DNA of 64,000 nucleotides from Unio delphinus (taxonomy: Eukaryota > Mollusca > Bivalvia > Unionida > Unionidae), in assembly GCA_029339505.1 (NCBI GenBank), contig JAQISU010000345.1, forward strand, positions 2,926,219-2,990,218, read 5' to 3'. Position 1 is the first letter of the stretch; every line of letters begins with the position of its first letter. The notes under the pieces are model-generated. The model was not told the origin of the DNA. It worked only from the letters and a program-made list of their open reading frames with translations, and did not search any database. Positions 26,936 to 39,896 of the stretch are shown one piece after another. The translations under genes were made by a program, and so were the position numbers.

Positions 26936-28660
26936 GATGGGTTTGTTAACAAGCGACTTCATAGTCCTCCCCAGTTGCACTACTTCCTATGGACTAATTT
27001 AACGGTGAACCCGTATCCCTCTGACGTAAGATAGAGGTCATTCGAATTGCATATCATGCTGAGTAGAACAAGAAGGAGAAACTTAACGAAAATGTATGAG
27101 TATAAACGAAAGAAGTAAATTATATCATCAATCAGGTGGCTTGGTACAATGGCACAGGTCGACCATTGTAGTATGGCCTACATTTAGTAATACCATACAT
27201 GTCTACAAAGATGTAGAATGTTATTTAGTTCGCGTGCATACAAAAGGGTTCAGTGGGGTTTTAAAATTACCGTATCCGCACAGGGAATAACATGCACTTC
27301 TTTTTTTGGTATGATATTTAACTATATTCACACAGTAAACATTTACAAAGAGGCGAGCACCATATTAAAATAGTATATCTAAAGAAATAGTCGATACGGA
27401 CTTTTTAGTTTGGAAATCGAATCCTACCACAGCTCCCAACCTTTACTGACCACATGTTTTTCATTTGGAAGAGTGAACTGAATTCGACTGTTGGATTATT
27501 CTGGATCGTTAATTAGTAACTCGCGTGACTTCAATGTTCCACCTGTAATACTCGTGGCGATCCAATCAGACCCACCTGAGTGTTAAACAAATATCAGCTC
27601 CATTGATTTAGTAATTAGATTTTCTAAGACCGAATTTTCAGCTTGACTAATTTTATTCTTCTAAGTGCCAACTACAAGCTAAGAATAAAATGTATTACAA
27701 AACACTTTTGTATTTTAAGAGTCAAGAATGCGACCTATGATAACATGGTATACTAATTTACGTCATAAGCACGATCTTTCTCATACGTACAATGCCTGGA
27801 TATGAAAAGCTCAGAGCATACAAAATCATAATGCTGACACAAATCGGACATCAGTCAAGTATTTTAAAATCTGTGTACCGCACAGCCAAGTTCAATACGA
27901 TTTTTTTGAAACGTTACAAAGCAAAACGTTACTTAAAATGATCCCAATCATACACTGGATCTATACTTTGCTACCTCGAAGTAAAGCTTAATCTTTAAAA
28001 TGTCATTATCGTACTTGATGGCACAAAGAAATACAAAGATTGTGTGAGGTCATATGCATTCGACACGATGTCTTGATTGACGAATACATGTAGAAAAAGG
28101 TTGATGCGTTATTTGTGAATCGCTTCGCAAACCAAAATGAATTTGGTAGGCCTATTTAAGTACTCTAATTAATCCGATTAATAAAACCAACGCAAGCATT
28201 ACTTCAGTAGACTTATTACCTTGTTGTTGAATGTAGCAATATAAACTAATCCGAACGTTTATTTACAACCGCCAAAGCTCATTTGAAAAAGTCGATCTTC
28301 TCTAAATAGTACATTAAAAAAATTATGAAATTGTAAACACTTCTTCAAATGGGAAAACAAAGACCATTGTACATGAAAGTACTATTTTCTGTATCATTGT
28401 AAATCAGAACTGCCGTATATTTTCAATATTTAAACACTGTTGTGTTACTAGGAGTATGTCACGGAATAAGGCAAGACAATAATTCGGTATGCATTAAACG
28501 ATGACAATGTATGCTCATCGTTAACTAGAGGAGCTTGTATTATTTACCTTGTCATATAGTGGCTAAATGAGTACATCTCGCTGTAAGTCGCTCGTAGCGT
28601 GATGCCTAATATTTTCTCGACATGCACGGGTACTTTACCCTTGGGTCTTGAACGTCATGG
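26936..28660. other. Non-coding stretch
   Basis: AT-rich; no gene, RNA or transposon domain recognised. Confidence 0.5.
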
Positions 28661-28664
28661 GTTT

Positions 28665-28665
28665 G

Positions 28666-28759
<94 letters not shown>

Positions 28760-28760
28760 A
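28665..28760. repeat. Compound microsatellite (TA)n(GA)n
   Basis: About 20 bp of TA followed by about 75 bp of GA. Confidence 0.95.
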
Positions 28761-28850
28761 TAAATAGTAAGTAAGAGGTACATTATCGCTTGGATATTTT
28801 CAAGGAGTGTCCGTTTTGAACCACAAAAACTACAGCCATAGGGGTAAGTG

Positions 28851-29335
28851 ACCGGGGATGCCATTTTGACGCAGTTCGTTCTGTTCACGTACCGTAAAGT
28901 ACCGCAAGAAAGTTTAGGGTTTTTATCGTTCGAATTGCTGTACGGAAGAACAGTTCAAGGCCCGTTGCGGTTACTTCGCGAACTTTCGACAGGAGACGTC
29001 GAGAACGAAAACAAAAAAACTACTTACCATTACGTGGTAGATGTGCAAGAAATAACAGAGTACATGCCAATTGGCACGTGATGAACTTATGAAATCAGGA
29101 CGCAGATATGACATGTATTATAACCGCAGATAGCGAATTAGGAAATCCTCTGTTGGAGATTAGGTTACTGCTTCTTCCTACTAGCACAAACAAGTTACTA
29201 GTTTAGTGTAAAGGTCTCTACGAAGTTAAAGAGGTCAAGGGTGACATGGATTATACAATTGACATGAACGGTAATTTAAGGACATTCCGTACTAACATGT
29301 TTAATGTACATCAAGAGACAGAGCAACAATGGTGA
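28851..29335 (+). pseudogene. Gypsy integrase C-terminal region
   Basis: FELLYGRTVQGPLRLLRE (about 28935-28990) matches the conserved end of the integrase core, where SPFELLYGR is typical. About 200 bp later, LLLPTSTNKLL, then a segment with the GPY/F-module pattern (YEVKEV), and finally FNVHQE. Stops are present between these parts. The catalytic core upstream of 28850 is not recognisable, being replaced by the (TA)(GA) microsatellite. Confidence 0.75.
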
Positions 29336-29439
29336 AAAAAAGACGTCTTAAATGTCGTTTATACGGCAGTCATCGACGATGATGTAGTAGACTCAGACAC
29401 TGAGGTTTCTCTCGCGTGTCCCTTGGGTGTAGCGTGGGA

Positions 29440-29958
29440 AGGGGTAGATCAAGTCAGTGTGAGTGGGGAGTTGACCAAAGATCAGCGTCAACAAATTAAC
29501 GCGGTCTTGGATAAATACTCGAACTTATACACCGAAAGGTGATGTTGAATTAAGTTGGTAGAACACACAGCTCAACTCAATACATCTGACCCCATTAGAA
29601 TCAAAGGTTATCCGGTACCATACAACGCACCAGAAGTTGTGGGCGACGAGGTGAGTAGAACGTTAGATTGAGGCGTGATTGAACCATCTAAATCTCCATA
29701 TTCTTCTCCCTTAGTGCAAGTCAGAAAAAAAGACTGGACGAACCGATTCTGTATCGACTTAGATAAAATGATGGCGTTCTATACAGAACCATTGCTATTT
29801 GCAAAGTTGTCGGGCAAGCGATAGGTTTCCAAATTGGATCTGTCCAAGGAATATTGGCAGGTTTTCATTGTTCCAGAGTCACGTACATTGGCAGCATATG
29901 CGACCCAGAAAGGATTATTTCAGTTCAAGGTAATGCCATTCGGGTTAGTAGGTGTCAG
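29440..29958 (+). pseudogene. Gypsy RT, N-terminal half
   Basis: Contains LTKDQRQQINAVLDKYSNLY, a typical pre-RT stretch, then GVIEPSKSPYSSPLVQVRKK, SKLDLSKEYWQV (palm motif A with catalytic Asp) and GLFQFKVMPFGL. Stops at several points (for example near 29540 and 29670) and damage in the pre-motif-A segment make it non-functional. It is cut in the codons after PFGL by the solo LTR. Confidence 0.85.
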
Positions 29959-30243
29959 TGTCACAGGATGAAGCAGGGTTGGGACTGGATTAGTGAAAAC
30001 ACCGAAATCAACTGCGTTAATAAGATGTTTATTTATAAACGCAATTTAAATGTAAAACAAATCTGACACCATCATAAACAAAAGATAAGGAAATATAATA
30101 ATGTTCCTAACATGGAACTATCAACAACATGTAACTCAATAAAAAAAAATCCTCAAAGGATGATTTCAACGAAAGACATTTGAAACTGACGTGATTAACG
30201 TCTTATCAACCCAATCAACAAATATAAGTATATGTATGAATTT

Positions 30244-30329
<86 letters not shown>

Positions 30330-31628
30330 CTCGTATAACGAGACAGATGTAAATGCCTGTAATTTTGGTAATATTGTTCATATAACAACTTACCAAAGTA
30401 AAGGTATGTATGTTATGATTTTATCGTTCATGTAACGATTTAGCAATGTTAAGCTGCATTTATGACTTTATGAATTATATCGTTCAAATAACGAGACTGC
30501 GATGTAAATACGAAATTATGAATTTACGAATTTATCGTTCAAATAACGAAGTTATACATAAATGTGAAATATTTGCTCAGATGGTAATAGCAATAATATG
30601 GAACACGTATTTTATAAATATCGTGGCGCCCATCTGACGTCCACGATGTATCTCCGGTTCCACACGCTCTAGTCAATGGTTACAAAGTCGCCACGCATGG
30701 TCCATTCCTCTCTTTCTGTTTGAAGGATCCCTCGAGAGCCCTTACATTCAACACAGACCCGAAGGTCGCTAAGCTATGGTCCCTCGCATCGAGAACACCG
30801 GTACACTCTAATGAACCAACGTCACCAGACACAGCGTATACGTCACAAGAAACCACACAATGCTGCGACTTCACATCACCCGATTATATATAATACATAT
30901 ATATACACAAAGCCAGCATACACAAAGCACCATACACAGGCACCAAATCACGGTCACACACGGCACCACACACGGGCACACACGGTCACCCAAGGTAAGC
31001 TAAAATTAAAACTAAACCGTGTGATACATATGACACAGTTAAGTACTTTTACATTCATATATGTTGCGCATGCGCGCGCATGAATTAATTCGTAATCCAT
31101 TTTCATTAAATGTTCAATGCATGCAGCCTATAATTGAACTCAATTTGTCTATTCAGTTACAACCAAAAGTTATCTCGAAGCAGACTATAGTATTACTATT
31201 ATCATGGCGCTGCATAACTTAGGTATTTACTCTGTAGAATTTAGAATAAATATTAAAACATTTGATATATGAAACAATTCAGTCATATAAAACGAATAGC
31301 GATAAGAATACAATCTTAAATCTATTTTACCGCTTTAGCTGAAAGCTTTGCTTCCTTAAAGTGGATAGTTTTCTGACAAGACTGGATGTAAATAATTTGT
31401 TCTATCATATACCCTAGCTGTGACCGATATGCGCAGCTATGTGCTTAGACTTTTAAAATGCAGGCAATTTGCACATGCAGCATGATCTGAGTTGCGCTCA
31501 CTATTTCGAAATAACTAGAGCCGATAATTAATAAACCACCCTCGGTGACGCTGTACGCGGCAGCGAAACCCGAGTACATTTTTGACCACATATACATATT
31601 GATACCAGTCATACACAATTCCGTAACA
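29959..31628. mobile_element. Solo LTR, copy 2, inserted in the Gypsy RT
   Basis: Same family as 4675-6323: starts TGTCACAGGATG and ends TTCCGTAACA. Flanks are GTCAG (29954-29958) and GCCAG (31629-31633), a 5-bp duplication with one difference. Compared with copy 1 it contains an (AT)n expansion at 30248-30328. The hairpin array ATCGTT...AACGAT is also present (about 30420-30550). Removing it would place the two RT halves next to each other, which confirms the insertion order. Confidence 0.85.
30248..30328. repeat. (AT)n microsatellite in LTR copy 2
   Basis: About 80 bp; only a few AT units occupy the same place in copy 1 (about 4960). Confidence 0.95.
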
Positions 31629-31633
31629 GCCAG

Positions 31634-32446
31634 TGCCACGTGTTGTTGTTTGATACGCAAGTTGCTAAAGGTTTAGCAAGCGTTGATAGCTTTGTGGATG
31701 ACATATCTGTCTACACGGATACTTGGATTGAGAACGTGTCCTTCCTGACGAAACTATTCGATAGACTCTGCAGTGCAAACCTCGTAGTGAGAACCACTCA
31801 ATGCAGTATTCGTTCTACAGATTTAGATTGTTTGGGTCATATGGTCAGTGGTTCGGGAGAGTTGAAACCTCACCCCAAGCTATCAGAATCTATTAGAAAC
31901 GCACCCAAGCCAGACAACAAGACACAAGTCCGTTCGTTTCTAGGGCTACTTTGATTTCATAGAAAGTTTATATCAAATTTTGCAGTCATTGCCAGACCAC
32001 TGTCTGATATAACAAAGAGGGACAGCCAAACAGAGTAGAGTCGGGACCACCAAAAGAGAGAGCTTTCTGTGTGCTGAAAGAGAAATTAATCAGTGCACAT
32101 ATTTTAAAATTGTCAGATGTTAACAAACCCTTTATTTTAAGAACAGATGCCTCTGATACTGGGATACGAGTAGTTTTACTGCGGAGCAAACTAACAATAC
32201 GTTATTCGTAGTTTATACAAATAGGAAATTGCTACCTTGGGAGAAAAGACTATGCCGTTATTGAGAAAGAGTTTTTGGCCGTAGTGTGGGGAATTGGGGA
32301 ATATGCGTATCTTTTGGGGGGGGGGAGGGGGGGTCGTTCTCAAGACTGATCACCAACTCCTCTTGTATGTAAAAATGCCACGTCGCTAACGCTCGTTTGA
32401 TGTGTTGGGCACTGACACTACAACCTTATCGTTTCCGTGTTGAGGC

Positions 32447-32448
<2 letters not shown>
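31634..32448 (+). pseudogene. Gypsy RT second half and RNase H
   Basis: SFVDDISVYT (about 31690) is RT motif C (Y/F-V-D-D), followed by LDCLGHMVSGSGELKPHP and VRSFLGLL, the usual end of a Gypsy RT. After a stop at about 31952, RNase H traces follow: LRTDASDTG, EKEFLAVVWG and KTDHQLLLY, then NARLMCWALTLQPYRFRV. Stops and a G-run near 32316-32333 break the frame. The element ends at 32448 against the (ATA)n tail of a LINE. Confidence 0.85.

Positions 32449-32501
<53 letters not shown>
32449..32501. repeat. (ATA)n tail of the L2/CR1-like LINE
   Basis: Trinucleotide array at the 3' end of the minus-strand LINE. Confidence 0.85.
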
Positions 32502-33026
32502 TTCGGGACATTGTATAGCGCCTAATCTTTAGAAGCTATAAGCGCTTTGCAGCATATATAATGAAATGAATACAAAAAACAATAAACTAAAACAAACACA
32601 ACGAAATTGGAAGAAAAAATATGCTGCAATATTTAAAGTAGGAAATATTTTAAGGTCTCTAAGTTTGTTCTTGCAGTCGAAAAAGGTGAGTTTTAAGAGC
32701 ACTCCTGAAAGGGATCACTATGCTTTTGTATCTAATTTCAATTTCATTTCACGTTGCTTAGCCCTGGTATGCAGTAGAACGTTGTTCACATGACTTCGTT
32801 TTCATAATGGGAATAATGAGTGTACGATTGTCAGAAGAAAAGCGCAGGTATCTTGCTGGTTTATACACATGGGTGAGGTCGGGTATGTATTCTGGAATGG
32901 AATCCATCAGTGAAAAGCAACGTTCTCTCTAAGCGAATGGTATGTGTGCGCGCAGTGCTCGCTGAACTGCGCAAGCATTACGGAGACGAGCAAAACTTAA
33001 CGTTGGATTGAGCAAAATTTGACAAT

Positions 33027-34931
33027 TCAGCTGCGCGGGGATGTCTGAGCAGCGCAGCTTACAGGGAACGTTGGTGAAAAGTAACAAAGAGAACCAAGTT
33101 TGTGTTTGATTCTGTATCGAGTGGATAGCCAGTGTCGGGTAAAGAGCAGCATGCAGGTGTGCTCTGATGGTGGTACTCTAAAGATGATCCGAGCATTTGT
33201 GTTTTGAACGTTTTGAAGATTTTGGAGTAGATATTGAGGCGAACTAGTCATAATTGAGTTACAGTAGTCCAAACTTGAAAGTACTAATGAACACACGAGT
33301 GTTTTAGTGGCATCAACTGAAAGATAGTTGCGAATGGATCTGATGCATCTCAGCTCAACATATGCAGCCTTGCATATGTTCGTGACATGCTGGTGCAATG
33401 TGAGATTACTGTCTAGAGTAACACCTAGGTTTCGTACTGACAGTGTGAATTTAATGCTAGTGTTGCTGATATTTATTGTCTGAGGTAAAGAATGTGAATG
33501 AGAAAGTCTTTATGTTGTGATCAGAATAGCCTCAGTTTTATCATCTTTCATCTGCAGCTTCTTACGTGTCATCCATGATTTCACATCAGAAATGCAGCTC
33601 TCTACTCCTTAGATGGTAGCATCAAGTTCGGTTTGGTGGCTAGACTTGTATATTTGGGTGTCATCAGCGTACAATTGGTGAGACATTTTCTGACACTTGA
33701 GAGCGGCTGAGTATACAGAATGAAGAGAACATGTCCAAGAACAGACCCCTATGTAACACCACAACATAGATCAACAGGACTGGAATAGTATTCCATTTGC
33801 AGATACAATTTGTGTTTTGTTGACTAAGTTATTAAGTAGGACTTAAACCACATTATGGCTGTATTGTGAATGCCAAGTACATGCTGGAGACGGTGAAATA
33901 ATATATCATGGTCTATTGTCTAAAGTGCTGCAGACAAATCAAGGAGGATGAGGACTGTAATCTTTCCGCTTTCCTAAGCAGAACGCCATTAAATACTTTC
34001 AGAAGAGTAGTTTCAGTACTGTGGCAACGGCGATATGCAGATTGTACATTACTCGAAAGACTGTTTAAATTCGAATGAGATACAAGTTTGGTTAGAACAA
34101 CCATTTCTAAGATTTTTTTATATGAATGGAAGATTAGAAACTGGGCGGTAGTTCTTTAAATCGTTATAGTCAAGTGTTTGGTTCTTCAGAAAAGGCTTTA
34201 CGATGGCAGTTTTGAAAAATGATGGGAATTCACCGGATGAGAGAGAGAAGGCAATATTAGGTCTAAGCACTCAAGCAGCAGTGATGTTGGAATTAGATTA
34301 AGTTCACGTGACTTTCGTGCACTCTTCAATACGACGTTCCGTACTAAATCCATAGAGACAGGTTCAAATGCTCCTCGTGGTTGTCGTTGCAATTATGTAT
34401 CGTAACTGTATGGTGAATACGAATCAACTGAAATTGTTTTTTTCAATCGTATCTCTAATGGTTTGTACTTTCTTCCGGAAGAAATTTGCAAATTGGTCCG
34501 GAAGGGCTACTGGAAAGAAGGTAGTTGGAAGAGGTGTACATTTGTTCCTTGACATTAGTTTGTTACCTCAAAGAGCTCTTTGCAGCTGGAACTCTTAGTG
34601 ATCTTAGTACCGTTCTGGGATAATTTGGCTAAATGGACTATGTTTGTGACGTTCTTCTTAGCGGCTTCATATATTTGTTTATGAATATTGAGTCTGGTGG
34701 AAAGCCAAAGCCTCTCTGCTTTACGGCGATGTCTTGTAGCAGTACGAAGCTGGTCCCCAACATTGCTATACCACGGAGTGCACTTTTGTATTGATACTCT
34801 GCACTTAGTGGCTGGTGCATGTGTTTTTCAAGCAATGAACGCAGGCAGTTATCGATTTGTTCTGCTGTAGGAGGTAGGAAAGTTGTTAGGTTTTCTTGGA
34901 TGCCATGCATTAATATGGTTCTATTTATCAT
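33027..34931 (-). pseudogene. LINE reverse transcriptase fragments (L2/CR1-like)
   Basis: On the minus strand, from the right: an EN-RT linker piece (34638-34931) with LPPTAEQIDNCLRSLL; LNLIPTSLLLECLD (34198-34392) from RT motif 1; SAYRRCHSTETTLLKVFN (33913-34104), the SAYRKxHSTETALL motif; and HVTNICKAAYVELRCIRSIR with LDYCNSIM (33027-33398), the RT thumb. The catalytic ADD box falls between 33.4 and 33.9 kb in damaged sequence. These are typical motifs of L2/CR1-type RT. Confidence 0.8.
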
Positions 34932-35570
34932 ACGGAGGATTCTCGTGGAGATACAATGGTGGACCGCAGAATATTATTAGCACGTCTATGAAAAATCCAG
35001 TCTAAAATGTGACCATGTGTATGGGTGCGTTTGTTAACTGACCGTTAAAGGTTAAAAACATGAATGGAAACTAGAAGTTTTTATGTGTATGGGTTTCCAG
35101 GACAATCAAAATGAAAGTTGGAATCTCCAAAATAATCAGGTTGCCACCTATCGAGATTCGGAAACTGCTGCAAAAAGAGAGATTCAGTTAGCTTGTTTTT
35201 CTACTAGGAGGAGGGCGATAGAGGCAGATACATTGGACTGACCTTTGTTTCAGTGTGGGTGTTGTTTTGACTAGTTCAAACGATTTGTGAAAACAATTGA
35301 AAGTTGTGTTATACTTAAGACATTTTATCATGAAATTAATTGTGATAACAGCAATTTCACCGCCGCGAGAGTGGCAAGGGAATGACTTGATTGAGTAAGC
35401 GGCGGGTGTTGAATCCGCGTAATTGGGCTCATCACCTGATGTTTTCAGCCATGTTTCTTGTCTGGAAGAAGACGTCGATATTCTGGTCGTTGATAAAAGT
35501 TAACTATTTCTGTGCGCTTTTCCTGTGGTCCTACTGATTGGGCGTTGAATAATGCGAATAAAACAGTAGT

Positions 35571-36455
35571 GCCTCAGGGTCTAAGGTCAACTAATATAAT
35601 AAATTAATTTAATGGGGAATCTGAGAATAAATAATCCATGTCTCAGACCATAACAATTATATAATAATACTAAAGCTCTATACATCTGGATCGACTAGAG
35701 TTCTAAAACTATATAACGGAAAGAAGTAAAACCAATAATTTAAGCAAAAACAACACGTTATTTATTTCTTTATAACCTATGTTACATTATTGTGAATTAA
35801 ATCAGAAATTATTCTTAATGTCCTATCACAAGTCCAAAGAGTACAGAATGTTCCGGATAAATTCCAATAATAGTCTCGAATGTTCTGATGTACAAGAAGG
35901 GTGCAATTAAGAATGTCTTTGAATAAAATCACAATAGTCAATACGAGTGTATTTGTCTAATACTCACTTTAATAATTCCAATGAATAATTTAAATAAACA
36001 CTCTCGAATTACATGACAGACTGATGTAAAAGATTATACACATTTTCATTTGACATACCACATAACATAATGTGAAGATTTCCAATAGAAAACCTAGTCT
36101 AACTTTAAATAAGATTAAACTTGAACTCTTGCTATGTAAACATGTTTACATCTTGCTATGTAAACATGTTTACAACTAACAGCTATGGATAAATGTTATG
36201 CACACAAAATATTAAATAACCAAAAAAACATTTAATATGGTAACGATTCTCAAGGAAAACAACTATTAGATTCTTTTAACTAACCTAAGATCCAATATAA
36301 AATTATAATATAAGCTACGGACTATAAATTCATCTATGCATTCAGTTATGGTTTGTTAATAAATAGACAAAACAAGATGGAAGAAAGTTTTACTACATAT
36401 GAGCTAAACTTTACATATACTGGATTGGTTATGACCTAAAAATGAAACCTTATCG

Positions 36456-36462
<7 letters not shown>
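35571..36462. other. Non-coding stretch
   Basis: AT-rich; a short tandem TCTTGCTATGTAAACATGTT near 36126-36172. No gene recognised. Confidence 0.5.

Positions 36463-36532
<70 letters not shown>
36463..36532. repeat. (AT)n microsatellite
   Basis: About 70 bp. Confidence 0.95.
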
Positions 36533-36534
<2 letters not shown>

Positions 36535-36667
36535 TATCAAAACTATTGAAATAACTAGCTACAATTTTATTACATGAAAAAGATTTGATTCATGACCTCT
36601 AAGAAAAAAGAAACATGAAAGAAAAAAATTCTGATGCAACGAATAAATAAATGCCTGAGAAATGAAA

Positions 36668-36792
36668 ATAAATCAAATAAATCAAATAAATCAAATAAAT
36701 CAAATAAATCAAATAAAATTTAATAAATCAAATAAATCAAATAAATCAAATAAATCAAATAAATAAAAAAAAATCAAATAAATCAAATAAAA
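36668..36792. repeat. (AAATAAATC)-type short tandem repeat
   Basis: About a dozen copies of AAATAAATC, imperfect. Confidence 0.9.
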
Positions 36793-36837
36793 ATTAAATT
36801 GGGTAGAAATGTGAAGAAATGCTGGCTACTAACAATA

Positions 36838-37108
<271 letters not shown>

Positions 37109-37464
37109 CTATAAAGCCTATTACTATGTTCAAATATTCACGGCACACAGGAGAAGTAGGCAAAAAGAAAACTATTTTTTAATTCATAACAATATATTTT
37201 GACTGATTAAGTGGACAATTCACAAAATCTCACTTAATTTTAGAACTCAGAATGTATGATAAAAAGAGAAGAAATAAAAGACGACATTATTCATAAATAT
37301 GGGAAATTTTATCAAGGAAAATCTATTATATCCCAGCAACATGAGAAATGATATAATATATTTAAGTGTTATAATAATGGATAATCATTCAAGGAAACCT
37401 AAAATAAAATAATTTAATTGAAGAAAAAATATATGGAAACTGAAAGCCAAGGCAAATATAAATC

Positions 37465-38320
37465 GCAGAAAGTACAAAAGTAATCGAACAAAAGTGAACG
37501 CATTAATAACACAATTATACCTTTTATATACAGAAAGTACAAAACTAATCAAACAAAAAGGAACGCATTACTAACATAATCATAACTTTTATATACAGAA
37601 AGTACAAAACTAATGAAACGAAAAGGAACACATTACTAACATAATCGTTATTTTTTTATACAGAAATTACAAAACTAATCAAACAAAAAGGAACGCATTA
37701 CTAACATAATGATATCTTTTACATACAGAAAGTACAAAACTAATGAAACGAAAAGGAACACATTACTAACATAATCATATCTTTTATATACAGAAAGTAC
37801 AAAACTAATGAAACGAAAAGGAACACATTACTAACATAATCGTAATTTTTTATACAGAAAGTACAAAACTAATCAAACGAAAAGGAACGCATTGCTAACA
37901 TAATCGTAATTTTTATATACAGAAAGTACAAAACTAATGAAACGAAAAGGAACACATTACTAACATAATCATAACTTTTATGTACAGAAAGTACAAAACT
38001 AATGAAACGAAAAGGAACACATTACTAACATAATCATAACTTTTATATACAGAAAGTACAAAACTAATGAAACGAAAAGGAACACATTACTAACATAATC
38101 ATATCTTTTATATACAGAAAGTACAAAACTAATGAAACGAAAAGGAACACATTACTAACATAATCGTAAATTTTTTATACAGAAAGTACAAAACTAATAA
38201 AACAAAAAGGAACACATTACTAACATAATCATATCTTTTATATACAGAAAGTACAAAACTAATGAAACGAAAAGGAACGCATTACTAACATAATGATAAC
38301 ACTTATACTCTTAAACAGAA
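37465..38320. repeat. Minisatellite, 65-bp unit, about 13 copies
   Basis: Unit CAGAAAGTACAAAACTAATG, AAACGAAAAGGAACACATTA, CTAACATAATCATAACTTTT, plus ATATA. CAGAAAGTAC anchors at 37531 and 37596 give the 65-bp period. Two subtypes alternate (AATCAAACAAAAAG or AATGAAACGAAAAG). Confidence 0.95.
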
Positions 38321-38870
38321 AGTACACAAGGGACAGAGTGCGGCAGGGCAGGATCAGGTCCAGTGTTCGAAGATAGTGGTTTCCAAAATTTCAATTCAAT
38401 TTTCCTTGAAAAGGCATCAAAGCAAAAGTGTATTTGTCTCTTTACTCAAAGTGTGCATAATACCCAAAATATGTGCTCAGAAATAAAACGATGGTGGAAT
38501 TTCAAGTGACAAGGGACCGTACATGATTTTACTTGGAATGTGGGGTGGCCGGACACACTGGACTCTCTCCTTCCCGATCCGACCCTGCACTATGATCAAT
38601 ACTAAAATACACGGATAAGATTAAAAAGTAGTGCTATCTGGAGCAACACAAGATAGAACGGTCTTTGAAGGCGTTTTTTAAAAAATCAAGAAGTAAATCA
38701 AACATAATCACATTATTAAGGAGAAAAGAAAAAATACTGAATTGCAGAATATAAATACCAACAAACATACAACAATCGACACACAAATTAAACACTACAC
38801 GGGGAATGGTATCTTAAGGAAAATAAGGAAACGCAACACTAAACATCAAAGTATTTGATCTACGTACGCC

Positions 38871-39165
38871 AGTAGTTAATGGGGGCACTATAGCGTTAAG
38901 GGAAAATCCAGTCAAAAACAGCTTGGGCACATATAGCGTCAAGGGGAATTTAACATGGGAACTATTTGGGCCTATCTAGCGTCAAGGGGAATTTAACATG
39001 GTGGGCCTATCTAGCGTCAAGGGGAATTTAACATGGGAACTATTTGTCCCAATCTAGCGTCAAGGGGAATTGAACATGGGAACTATTTGGGTCTATCTAG
39101 CGTCAAGGGAAATGGAACATGGGGAATATGATTTGTATTTGTATAAGGGACTGTCTAGGGACAAG
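38871..39165. repeat. Maverick-end tandem repeats, detached copy
   Basis: Starts AGTAGTTAATGGGGGCACTA and contains about six units around TAGCGTCAAGGGGAATTTAA. The same structure begins the main element at 44412 (AGTAGTTAATGGGGATACTC). The common AGTAGTTAATGGGG is therefore a candidate Maverick terminus; Polintons typically begin with AG. Confidence 0.7.
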
Positions 39166-39213
39166 GGGAAAATGGAGGCAAAGAAAGCTAATATCTTTTC
39201 GAGACCTATGAGT

Positions 39214-39229
39214 GGCCCTGAAAAGGGCC
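39214..39229 (-). terminator. Histone-type 3' stem-loop (gene at 39247)
   Basis: Minus strand GGCCCTTTTCAGGGCC: a 6-bp stem and TTTC loop, preceded by CCAAA and followed by ACTCA. A purine-rich CGAAAAGATATT begins about 12 nt further on. It starts 17 nt after the stop codon. This is the layout of a replication-dependent histone mRNA 3' end (stem-loop plus histone downstream element). Confidence 0.75.
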
Positions 39230-39246
39230 TTTGGATACTTCTTCTT

Positions 39247-39822
39247 TTATTTTCTGCTGTTCCACCACCTTTTTATTTTTCCAATGATTCCCGTTTTCTT
39301 CTTCTTCTTCTTTTTGTCCTCGGGAATCCAGTTTTGATGTCCCATAGCTCTAAACTTTTCCTGAACTCTGATCCATCTCTGATTTAGTTGATCAAAGTCC
39401 TCTTTCTTCTTTTTGTTCTTTTTTTCCTTTCTCTCCTTAGCCCAGTTATCTTTAATCTGGATCACCTGTTCTTCCATCACCTTTCTTATCATTGCTTCTG
39501 CTTTCTTTAGCCGGTCTAGTCCCCACTTCACATAATCCCACTCTATCAAATTTAATGTTTCTTCTAGGAAACATCTCACTTTGATGACATTATCAATTGC
39601 CTCCTTCAAGTTCCCTATTCTTATATATTTTGTTTTAATAAGTCTTCTTAATTTCTTGACTTCCTCCTCTATCATGCCTTCTAATAGATCTCTCGCTATT
39701 TTCAAATGTTTTACAAAGCCCAGGTCACACTGAAATTCTTCCTCAAGTCTTTCCACTTCATATTCTGCATCAAGGACCCCAAACCAGCTGTCTCGGAGTT
39801 GGATAAACAAGTCGATGTTCAT
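39247..39822 (-). CDS. Coiled-coil Maverick accessory protein, detached paralogue
   Basis: About 191 residues, paralogous along its length to the protein at 44881-45462. Shared landmarks are EYEVE(R/K)L, LKIAR(D/E)LL, G(N/T)LK(E/Q), IKDNW(A/S)KERKE, FRAMGH and the C-terminal GIIGKIKRWWN(S/N) with RK. It is highly charged and mostly helical in appearance, with a tryptophan-containing basic tail. The frame is open to 39924, but the extra N terminus is poly-Thr from a (TAG)n microsatellite and has no counterpart in the paralogue, so I choose the Met at 39822. Unlike the paralogue it lacks the shared upstream element and a clear TATA box, so it may be unexpressed. Function unknown. Confidence 0.65.
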   Translation of the reverse strand: MNIDLFIQLRDSWFGVLDAEYEVERLEEEFQCDLGFVKHLKIARDLLEGMIEEEVKKLRRLIKTKYIRIGNLKEAIDNVIKVRCFLEETLNLIEWDYVKWGLDRLKKAEAMIRKVMEEQVIQIKDNWAKERKEKKNKKKKEDFDQLNQRWIRVQEKFRAMGHQNWIPEDKKKKKKKTGIIGKIKRWWNSRK

Positions 39823-39851
39823 CTTGATGTGTTCAAAATTGAATGGCTCAA

Positions 39852-39852
<1 letters not shown>

Positions 39853-39896
<44 letters not shown>

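Larger units (their letters stand above)
28850..32448 (+). mobile_element. Gypsy retrotransposon remnant, integrase-before-RT (Gmr1-like) order
   Basis: Reading left to right on the plus strand: integrase C terminus (28.85-29.33 kb), RT N-terminal half (29.44-29.95 kb), a 1.67-kb solo LTR insertion (29959-31628), RT second half (31.63-32.0 kb), RNase H (32.0-32.45 kb), then truncation by an L2/CR1-like LINE. The RT sequence is Ty3/Gypsy type, but the integrase lies upstream of it, the order described for the Gmr1 group of Gypsy elements. Several in-frame stops show it is inactive. Confidence 0.8.
32449..35570 (-). mobile_element. L2/CR1-like LINE, decayed, minus strand
   Basis: The 3' end is at the left: an (ATA)n tail at 32449-32501 followed by ATAGCGCCTAAT and ATAAGCGCTTTGC, a short inverted 3'-terminal structure common in invertebrate CR1/L2-type LINEs. 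Coding traces run leftward from about 35.5 kb. The element is broken by many stops. It inserted into, or truncated, the Gypsy element at 32448. Confidence 0.75.

Noticed and set aside
28848..29081. Copia-type element because integrase precedes RT
   Set aside because: RT motifs (SKLDLSKEYWQ, MPFGL, FVDDISVYT) are Ty3/Gypsy type.
34368..34870. Plus-strand frames opposite the L2/CR1-like LINE
   Set aside because: Antisense to recognisable RT motifs.
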